The notes under the pieces were generated by a model. The model made no database searches, was not told where the DNA came from, and was given only the letters and a program-made list of their open reading frames with translations. DNA of 11,558 nucleotides from JAZGDL01 sp036477795 (GTDB lineage Bacteria > Planctomycetota > Phycisphaerae > UBA1845). The number at the start of each line of letters is the position of its first letter. Position 1 is the first letter of the stretch. Positions 6,229 to 10,880 of this stretch are shown in pieces. The DNA lies in NCBI GenBank assembly GCA_036477795.1, contig JAZGDL010000064.1, forward strand, positions 1-11,558, read 5' to 3'. The position numbers and the translations under genes were made by a program.

Positions 6229-6333
6229 CTGAGGGTTTGCGTGGCGTGCGGGTCGAAGCATGTTCAACGCAAACGGATTTCGGCACGGTTGCGAAACGGA
6301 ACTACGACGACCGGCGTGGAGGACGAAGAGTAA
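6229..6333 (+). pseudogene. Truncated YgiT-type zinc-finger gene (second copy)
   Basis: Closely matches 5410-5512 of the intact zinc-finger gene, including the CTG codon and the first knuckle, CVAC. It then runs into the 21-bp direct repeat at 6327-6347 and stops at TAA (6331-6333). The second CxxC knuckle is lost, so it should not fold as a zinc site. The truncation point coincides with the repeat. Confidence 0.82.
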
Positions 6334-6347
6334 AAGGTGTCATGATG
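6327..6347. repeat. 21-bp direct repeat, left copy
   Basis: Identical to 8476-8496. It begins AGAGTAAAAGGTGTC and ends CATGATG. It lies just left of the YwgA/HD module and truncates the zinc-finger pseudogene. It overlaps the left arm of the inverted repeat at 6332-6384. Confidence 0.9.
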
Positions 6348-6384
6348 AATTCCTTGGTACACAAGAATCATCCTGATGCCTTTT
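6332..6384. repeat. Imperfect inverted repeat (REP-like hairpin)
   Basis: AAAAGGTGTCATGATG (from 6332) and CATCCTGATGCCTTTT (ending at 6384) face each other over arms of about 20 bases, with a 12-base centre. The right arm ends in TTTT, so on the + strand it could act as a weak terminator protecting the next operon from read-through. Palindromes with AAAAGGTGTCA ends are, from memory, frequent in planctomycete-like genomes near IS200-type/RAYT genes; this was not searched. Confidence 0.6.
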
Positions 6385-6426
6385 CTGGCTCCCGCTGAAA
6401 TCTCACGAAGAATGGCGGAAAAGGGG

Positions 6427-6455
6427 TTGACGAGGCTGCGAGTGTGTGTTAGGCT
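6427..6455 (+). promoter_or_regulatory. Predicted promoter of the YwgA/HD operon
   Basis: TTGACG (6427-6432), which differs from the consensus only at its last base, and TAGGCT (6450-6455), matching three of six, are separated by 17 bp. Transcription would start near 6462, at the foot of the TTAGTC...GACTAA inverted repeat that carries the ribosome binding site. Confidence 0.4.
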
Positions 6456-6459
6456 TATG

Positions 6460-6476
6460 TTAGTCTGGAGGACTAA
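6460..6476 (+). promoter_or_regulatory. Inverted repeat enclosing the ribosome binding site of the YwgA-like gene
   Basis: TTAGTC (6460-6465) and GACTAA (6471-6476) form a perfect 6-bp inverted repeat around TGGAG. The Shine-Dalgarno GGAGG (6467-6471) spans loop and stem, and the start codon follows at 6479. As DNA it could be an operator for a self-regulating product; as RNA it could modulate ribosome access. A 6-bp palindrome can arise by chance, but the placement is notable. Confidence 0.45.
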
Positions 6477-6478
6477 CG

Positions 6479-7027
6479 ATGGGGCCAAGTGATTACCTGC
6501 TACTGGAGTTGCTGGATCGGCTTGGGGGTGTGCAGGGGCGTAAAAAGCTGCAGAAGCTCGTCTACATCGCCAAGGTCGGGGGCTTGCCGATCGAGGACGA
6601 CTACTTCTTCCACTACTACGGGCCGTATTCGAGTGGGCTCGCGTCCCGCGTGGACCAGCTGGTCGAACGAAAGCGGCTTGAAGAAACGCCCCGCCCCCTC
6701 GCAGTCGCCGAGGGCGTCGAATACGGCTACCTGGTAACGGACGCCGCGCGGAAGTCCCTAGAGTCAGTTCGCCCAGACGTGCCGAACCAATTCCGCGAGG
6801 CGATGGAGCGAGGGATCGGTCGCGCAGCGGCGCTGAAGGACCGCGACGTATTTCAGTTGGAGCTTGCGTCTACCCTGCTCTATTGGCTCGACAAGGGCCA
6901 CTCGTGGGACGAGGCCGAGGCGATCACCGAACGGCGCAAGAAGGCCGACCGCAACAGCAACGCGTTCAAGGAGGCTCGACAGATTGCCGGCGAGGTGTGG
7001 CAGGCGCGGGAGCAGGCGGGGGAATAA
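6479..7027 (+). CDS. YwgA-like protein, partner of the downstream HD phosphohydrolase
   Basis: The product has 182 residues with a strong Shine-Dalgarno (GGAGG, 7 bases before the ATG). The N-terminal half matches Bacillus YwgA-type proteins in layout: a helix then GRKKLQKLVYIAK (residues 20-32), then DDYFFHYYGPYSSGLASRVDQLV (from residue 40). This KLQK...YGPYS pattern also occurs in the Panacea/SocA antitoxin-like proteins, so the fold may be related. The C-terminal half is helical and charged (SWDEAEAITERRKKADRN). B. subtilis ywgA also neighbours the HD-domain gene ywfO. The stop lies 3 bases before the HD gene start, so the two are surely co-transcribed. It probably regulates, or forms a complex with, the HD enzyme; no catalytic residues are evident. 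Role is inferred, family assignment is from memory. Confidence 0.75.
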   Translation: MGPSDYLLLELLDRLGGVQGRKKLQKLVYIAKVGGLPIEDDYFFHYYGPYSSGLASRVDQLVERKRLEETPRPLAVAEGVEYGYLVTDAARKSLESVRPDVPNQFREAMERGIGRAAALKDRDVFQLELASTLLYWLDKGHSWDEAEAITERRKKADRNSNAFKEARQIAGEVWQAREQAGE

Positions 7028-7030
7028 ACC

Positions 7031-8356
7031 GTGGCGCTCAAAGTCATCCGCGACCCCGTTCACGACCACATTTTCCTTGACCGTGAATCCGACAAGCTGA
7101 TCCTCTCACTCCTGGACACGCCCGAGGTTCAACGCCTGCGACGGATTCGGCAGCTTGGCGTCAGCCACCTTACGTATCCTGGGGCCGAGCATAGCCGCTT
7201 TTCACATTCGCTTGGCGTCTGGCATCTCGCCAAGCAGGCCATCGAGTTTCTGCGTCGCAACATTGGCGACGACTTCAAGCTGTCGAAGGAACACGAACTG
7301 GCCGCGACCGCAGCCGCCTTGCTTCACGATACCGGTCACGGGCCGTTCTCCCACGTTCTTGAGCGTGACTTTGGGGGTGACCACGAGAAACGGACGCGCG
7401 ACCTGATTTGCGACGACTCGACGGGCGTGCATCAAGTCTTGAAAGGCTGTGATGCGAGTCTCCCCGAGTTGGTTCACACGTTGCTCGAAGCACAAGACCC
7501 CGAATTGGCGTGGCTGCGGGCACTGGTGACGAGCCAACTCGACGCCGACCGCATGGACTACCTTCTGCGCGACAGCCACTTCTGCGGCGTGGGCTACGGG
7601 CGATATGACCATCAATACGTTCTGCATACGATGCGCGTTCGCCCGGTGCCGCCCGATGACCTGATGCAACCCGTCTGGCTCGACAAAGCGTGCCGCGTCA
7701 TCGAAGAGTATCTATTCGCTCGCTACTACATGCTTTGGAACGTCTACTATCACCGTACGACCAAGGGCTATGAGCAGTTGCTCATCGCAATCTGCGAGCG
7801 AGCAGGCCACCTGCTGAAGAACGGAACGGCTCTCAGCATCAACGGCGCATTGAGCAAGTTCGTGAGAAAGGAACCGCTGACCAACGCCGAACATCAGAGA
7901 GTCGATGATCACCTGGTGATGACGCATGTGACTGAGTGGCAGCATAGCGAGGACGACGTGCTCTCCGACCTGTGTCGGCGGTTTGTTTCCCGGAAGGGGT
8001 TCAAGCCAATCGAATACAACGAGGAGCAAGGCTCGTCGGTCTTTGGGTTGAGCGGTGCGCTTGATCAGATTCGGAAGGACTTGGAGGCCGCTGAGCTCGA
8101 TCCCGCTTACTACTTTCGCGAAGCCGATCTGAAGGCAAGAACCTACGACTACTACCACCCCGAGAAGGAGCCAGCCGAGCGGACCGCTGTCAACGCGATC
8201 CTGATTCAGCAGCCCGACAACAGCGTGGCCGAGATCAGTACGCTGCCAGGCATGGATCGGCTCAAGGTGGTGACTGGCAAACGTGAGACAAGGCACTTCT
8301 TCTACGTGCCTGAGGAGCATCGCGAGAAGGCGCGACAGAAGCTTCAATCAGCATGA
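7031..8356 (+). CDS. SAMHD1/YwfO-like HD-domain phosphohydrolase, possible dNTP triphosphohydrolase
   Basis: Starts at GTG 7031, 3 bases after the YwgA-like stop, with a G-rich ribosome-binding stretch upstream. The 441-residue protein opens with IRDPVHDHIFL and QRLRRIRQLGVSHLTYPGAEHSRFSHSLG, diagnostic of the SAMHD1/YwfO branch of the HD superfamily. Metal-site residues fit H...HD...D: His59 (FSHSLG), His99-Asp100 (LLHDTGHGPFSH) and Asp173 (LDADRMDY). Relatives hydrolyse dNTPs to nucleosides and triphosphate, and some starve phages of nucleotides. The C-terminal part (ELDPAYYFREADLKARTYD onwards) is longer and less conserved; it may carry oligomerisation or regulatory sites. No membrane segments are seen, so it is cytosolic. 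The substrate is not determined by the sequence, and a defence role is inferred from the accessory setting. Confidence 0.88.
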   Translation: MALKVIRDPVHDHIFLDRESDKLILSLLDTPEVQRLRRIRQLGVSHLTYPGAEHSRFSHSLGVWHLAKQAIEFLRRNIGDDFKLSKEHELAATAAALLHDTGHGPFSHVLERDFGGDHEKRTRDLICDDSTGVHQVLKGCDASLPELVHTLLEAQDPELAWLRALVTSQLDADRMDYLLRDSHFCGVGYGRYDHQYVLHTMRVRPVPPDDLMQPVWLDKACRVIEEYLFARYYMLWNVYYHRTTKGYEQLLIAICERAGHLLKNGTALSINGALSKFVRKEPLTNAEHQRVDDHLVMTHVTEWQHSEDDVLSDLCRRFVSRKGFKPIEYNEEQGSSVFGLSGALDQIRKDLEAAELDPAYYFREADLKARTYDYYHPEKEPAERTAVNAILIQQPDNSVAEISTLPGMDRLKVVTGKRETRHFFYVPEEHREKARQKLQSA

Positions 8357-8371
8357 GTATGTGGGAAATTC

Positions 8372-8482
8372 ATGATCCCATTCGTCATCGACAACGACCA
8401 GTATCGCTTGAGCGACGTGCTCAATCGGTTGCTCGGTGAGAGTCGGGGTAGGCCGCTGGATATCGCCACGGCGGGAGAGTAA
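8372..8482 (+). pseudogene. N-terminal remnant of a probable PLD-domain helicase
   Basis: A 36-codon frame begins at ATG 8372, 15 bases after the HD gene, with GGGA about 6 bases upstream. It reads MIPFVIDNDQYRLSDVLNRL, then a segment ending RGRPLDIATA. From memory this closely resembles the N-terminus of large helicases with a phospholipase-D-like nuclease domain, where the text continues into YF and the PLD fold. Here the frame hits the 21-bp direct repeat (8476-8496) and stops at once. The remnant suggests the YwgA/HD pair was once followed by a helicase in the same operon, lost by a recombination at the repeat. The family call rests on a short match and is tentative. Confidence 0.5.
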
Positions 8483-8496
8483 AAGGTGTCATGATG
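8476..8496. repeat. 21-bp direct repeat, right copy
   Basis: Identical to 6327-6347. Together they bracket 2,128 bp holding the whole YwgA/HD module and the helicase remnant. It truncates the helicase remnant exactly as the left copy truncates the zinc-finger remnant. Unlike the left copy, no matching right arm of an inverted repeat follows. Confidence 0.9.
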
Positions 8497-8661
8497 GAAC
8501 GGCACTGCCGCCTATTTGGCAAGGACTTACGGCGATTCCTCCCGTCTCTCCGGGAGTAGTTCGGCGCGAGCTTGGGCGCGCGGCTTGGTGAGTAGGTTGT
8601 GCGGTTTCGGACGACGCTTCACTGCGCGGAAGAAGAAAAGGAGTCGGGCTGATTCTCCATC

Positions 8662-8718
8662 AAGCCTACCGAAGCCGCTCATGATATCAAGAACCATCTG
8701 GGGCAACCTGGGCGCTCG
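8662..8718 (+). repeat. ALDH tail T3: degenerate copy
   Basis: AAGCCTACCGAAG (8662-8674) corresponds to AAGCCTACTCCGAAG of the ALDH tail with two bases lost. After about 10 unrelated bases, 8684-8718 aligns with the last part of the tail, including TCTGGGGCAACCTGGGCG in place of TCTGGGTCAACCTGGGCG. Roughly 28 of 35 positions match in the second block. The stop codon is not preserved. It is much more eroded than the other copies. Confidence 0.55.
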
Positions 8719-8778
8719 TCCTCCACCCTTTTCTTCGAAAAGGAGGGTGCACCGGCGTCACTACCCGCCGAAGGCCGT

Positions 8779-8784
8779 TATAAT
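8779..8784 (+). promoter_or_regulatory. -10 box of gene B
   Basis: A perfect TATAAT lies 26 bases upstream of the gene B start. The best -35 candidate, GCGTCA at 8755-8760, is poor. The predicted leader is about 20 bases. Confidence 0.45.
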
Positions 8785-8810
8785 GAACGTGGTAGAACGG
8801 GATCGGCGAC

Positions 8811-9056
8811 ATGACCGGCAAGGAATTGACGAGACATCTCAAGACCACCCCTTTCGCCCCTTTTCGCATGTATCTGGCGGATGGAAGAGTCCTTCGCGTT
8901 AACCATCCGGAGTTTCTAGCCTACATCCCTGGGACGCGGACCTGCGTGGTCGCCGACCCTGACACGCTGACCTACAACACCGTCGATCTCTTGCTTGTCA
9001 CCTCCATTGAGACTGACACGGGTAACGCAAAACCCCCGCGGCGGAAGCGCGGATAG
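8811..9056 (+). CDS. Gene B: small protein of an uncharacterised family, paralogue of gene A
   Basis: The 81-residue product starts at ATG 8811 behind a perfect TATAAT. It aligns with gene A (5817-6056) along its whole length: MTGKELTRHLKTTPFAPF matches the A N-terminus, then LADG, RVNHPEFLAYIPG, RTCVVADPDTLTYNTVDLLLVTSI, and a basic tail (KPPRRKRG). Identity is moderate, so the two are old paralogues or separate acquisitions rather than a recent duplication. There is no signal peptide, membrane segment or known catalytic motif. It is followed after about 35 bases by ALDH tail T4, mirroring gene A, which is followed by T2. Function unknown; the repeated association with ALDH tails is the only clue. 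Confidence 0.72.
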   Translation: MTGKELTRHLKTTPFAPFRMYLADGRVLRVNHPEFLAYIPGTRTCVVADPDTLTYNTVDLLLVTSIETDTGNAKPPRRKRG

Positions 9057-9090
9057 GCGGACGACGCATCGCGACCAGCTTCCGGAGCTG

Positions 9091-9193
9091 CCGGCGGCTA
9101 CAAGTTCAGCGGCCAATGCCGCGAAAACGGCCAATGCGCCGTGGAGCCCACTCCGAAGTCAAGACTGTCTGGGTCAACCTCGGGGAACGGTAG
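9091..9193 (+). repeat. ALDH tail T4: diverged 103-bp copy of the ALDH 3' end
   Basis: About 85 percent identical by eye to the ALDH 3' end, with a one-base deletion in the middle. The last 14 codons encode the same SEVKTVWVNLGER plus stop, but with silent changes (AAG, ACT, CTC, GGG, CGG) and TAG as stop. That pattern points to an ancestor that was the end of a working ALDH gene. Confidence 0.88.
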
Positions 9194-9220
9194 ACTTGGT
9201 CTGGTCGCGACAGGTAGCTT

Positions 9221-10468
9221 GTGAGCAGCAGCGTGGAACTTGCCAAGGAACAACGCCGGCTCGATGCCTTTCTGGTTGACAACCAGGAGCTTGAGTCGCT
9301 GAGTGCCCGGCTTGCCCGCTTCAACCTCTTTGGCGTGCTCAAGATCGAGAAGGCCGAAATCCGCCACAGCAACGTTCTGGCGTGGCTCTTGACCCCCGGC
9401 GAGACACACGGTCTCGGGGACACGTTCCTACGTCGCTTCCTCTCGCGGCTGCTCATGGAGAACGACGAGGTCGAGGTCACGCTCACCCCAGCCCAGGTTG
9501 AGCTGATGAACTTCAACGATGTCGAGGTGCTGCGCGAGTGGCGGAATATCGACATCGTGGCGCGCAGTCGGTCCGGCAACTGGTGCCTTTTGATTGAAAA
9601 TAAAATCCACGCCAAGGAAAAGAAGGGGGCGCTGCTCCGAGGCAGGAAGTACGTTGAAGAAGACATGCCCACGGCTCAGATCATCCCCGTGTTCTTGACG
9701 TTGGATGGAGACGACCCTTCGAAGGCGGGCCAGGAGGCCGGCTTTGTGTCGCTGAGTCACGTCGAGGTTCTCGAACTGGCGGAGCGCATCATTGAACAGA
9801 ACTTGGGTCGCATACCCGGCGACGCGAACATCTTCCTCAATCACTATCTCGACACCCTGCGGAGGCTCACCATGCAAGACCAAGAGTTGATCGACCTTTG
9901 CAAGACCATTTATGGCAAGCACCGTGAAGCTATTGAGATGATCGTCGAATTCGGCACGTCGTCGCAAATGATTGATACTATTGAGGAGGAAGTGCGCACG
10001 CTCGTCGACTCTGAATTCGTAGTCCGGGCTGGACGGAAAGTGTGGTTCCTTCCAGGTGCGATGGCGAAGCTCCTGCCCACAGTCAAGTTATCCGCTTGGA
10101 CGCACCTGAAGCGAGAAGTCGCCGTTATGTGGTGGTTCGTGTTCTGGAAAAAAGAAGGAAAGCTGGGACTCGTTTTGGAGGTCGGGCCGATCGAAAATGA
10201 GGCTACGCGCAGACGTCTGCTCAACGCCATCAAGAAAAGCGGACCGAACGTCTTCACAGTTCCGAAGAATGCGTTCAAGGAGGGAGCGAAGTATACGCGT
10301 ATCCTCAGCAAGTACCAGAAACTCCGGTCAAACGAGGATGGCGAACCGGACGATGACCCTGAGTACGTCAAGAGTGTGGCCAAGTCGCTTTGGACGGATC
10401 TGTGGGCCAAAGGGGCCAAGAAGATCACGGACGTCTTGAAGAACTTCGATTGGGGCGGCGTCGGTTGA
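9221..10468 (+). CDS. PD-(D/E)XK nuclease superfamily protein (PDDEXK_4-like)
   Basis: The 415-residue protein begins at GTG 9221, 28 bases after ALDH tail T4; the ribosome binding site (CAGGTAG region) is weak. The N-terminal domain has the features of PDDEXK_4-type proteins: FNLFGVLKIEKAEIRHSNVLAWLL (about residues 34-57), then a nuclease core with Asp111 (RNIDIVA), Glu126 and Lys128 (LLIENKI), giving D...ExK. LNHYLDTLRRL closes the domain near residue 210. The C-terminal half (about residue 250 onward) is a separate, less familiar domain containing AVMWWFVFWKKEGKLGLVLEVGP, perhaps a recognition or partner-binding part. Family members are often found in defence islands, but their targets are mostly unknown. 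No methyltransferase partner is present, so a classical restriction system is not supported. Confidence 0.8.
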   Translation: MSSSVELAKEQRRLDAFLVDNQELESLSARLARFNLFGVLKIEKAEIRHSNVLAWLLTPGETHGLGDTFLRRFLSRLLMENDEVEVTLTPAQVELMNFNDVEVLREWRNIDIVARSRSGNWCLLIENKIHAKEKKGALLRGRKYVEEDMPTAQIIPVFLTLDGDDPSKAGQEAGFVSLSHVEVLELAERIIEQNLGRIPGDANIFLNHYLDTLRRLTMQDQELIDLCKTIYGKHREAIEMIVEFGTSSQMIDTIEEEVRTLVDSEFVVRAGRKVWFLPGAMAKLLPTVKLSAWTHLKREVAVMWWFVFWKKEGKLGLVLEVGPIENEATRRRLLNAIKKSGPNVFTVPKNAFKEGAKYTRILSKYQKLRSNEDGEPDDDPEYVKSVAKSLWTDLWAKGAKKITDVLKNFDWGGVG

Positions 10469-10669
10469 CCGGGCGCTGGAGGATTATGGTGCCGTTTCCT
10501 CGCGCGGCCCGGAGGTCGCCGGATGGACGGCTCAAGGCCCGTCCCAGACGGTGGCGCAAAGGGGTGACCTGCCGGTCGTATTGCTCCTGATCGGTGGGCT
10601 GGTAGACCTCTGTGACGTGGACCAGGTTCTGACCGGCGGCGATACGATCCCGGTTGATCCACAGCAGAA

Positions 10670-10765
10670 CCCTCTTTCATAGTTTCACCCTGTGCGTCGC
10701 GGGGAACCTGGGCCTCGGAACGAAGCCTTGTTTCTCGACGCAAGGGATGATTCTATGAAAGAGGG
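10670..10765. repeat. 96-bp inverted repeat (MITE-like or bidirectional terminator)
   Basis: Arms 10670-10699 and 10736-10765 are inverted copies over 30 bp with about 25 matches; the outer 13 bp (CCCTCTTTCATAG and CTATGAAAGAGGG) are perfect. The centre is 36 bases. No transposase gene is nearby. It marks the right edge of the accessory block, just before dxr. Confidence 0.8.
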
Positions 10766-10804
10766 GCATCCACGTAATCGGCTGACGTGGTGGCTCCGCC
10801 ATGC

Positions 10805-10831
10805 TTGTCCGAACCCTGGGGAGGCTATACC
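10805..10831 (+). promoter_or_regulatory. Possible dxr promoter
   Basis: TTGTCC (10805-10810) and TATACC (10826-10831) are 15 bp apart, slightly short. The transcript would begin near 10838, giving a leader of about 40 bases. Support is modest. Confidence 0.35.
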
Positions 10832-10880
10832 ATAAACCCCCTTGAAAACCGTTCCGCCTTCTACAACCTACGGCTGCACT

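Larger units (their letters stand above)
8497..8810. other. Gene-poor spacer with a degenerate ALDH tail and the promoter region of gene B
   Basis: No gene is supported. A 22-codon frame beginning at ATG 8491, and a longer frame crossing into gene B, have no recognisable content. Visible elements are a degenerate ALDH tail (8662-8718), a hairpin CCTTTTC/GAAAAGG around TTC in 8721-8750 with GC-rich flanks, and TATAAT at 8779-8784. Confidence 0.55.
10469..10880. other. Spacer between the nuclease gene and dxr
   Basis: No gene is firmly supported in these 412 bases. An open frame of about 80 codons ends at TAG 10680-10682 (…GGLVDLCDVDQVLTGGDTI…) but has no ATG; the opposite strand is also open and protein-like (VLLWINRDRIAAGQNLVHV). 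One of these may be the remnant of a gene. The rest holds a MITE-like inverted repeat (10670-10765) and the probable dxr promoter. Confidence 0.5.

Noticed and set aside
8516..8902. 128-codon plus-strand open frame before gene B
   Set aside because: Starts at TTG without a ribosome binding site, crosses into gene B out of frame, and its translation is compositionally biased with no recognisable domain.
9221..10468. Restriction-modification system
   Set aside because: No DNA methyltransferase or specificity gene occurs in the window, so only a nuclease-superfamily label is supported.
9910..10743. 277-codon minus-strand open frame over the end of the nuclease gene
   Set aside because: Overlaps most of the nuclease C-terminus and has low-complexity R/P/S-rich sequence. 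Only the part beyond 10469 might be of interest, and in a different frame.
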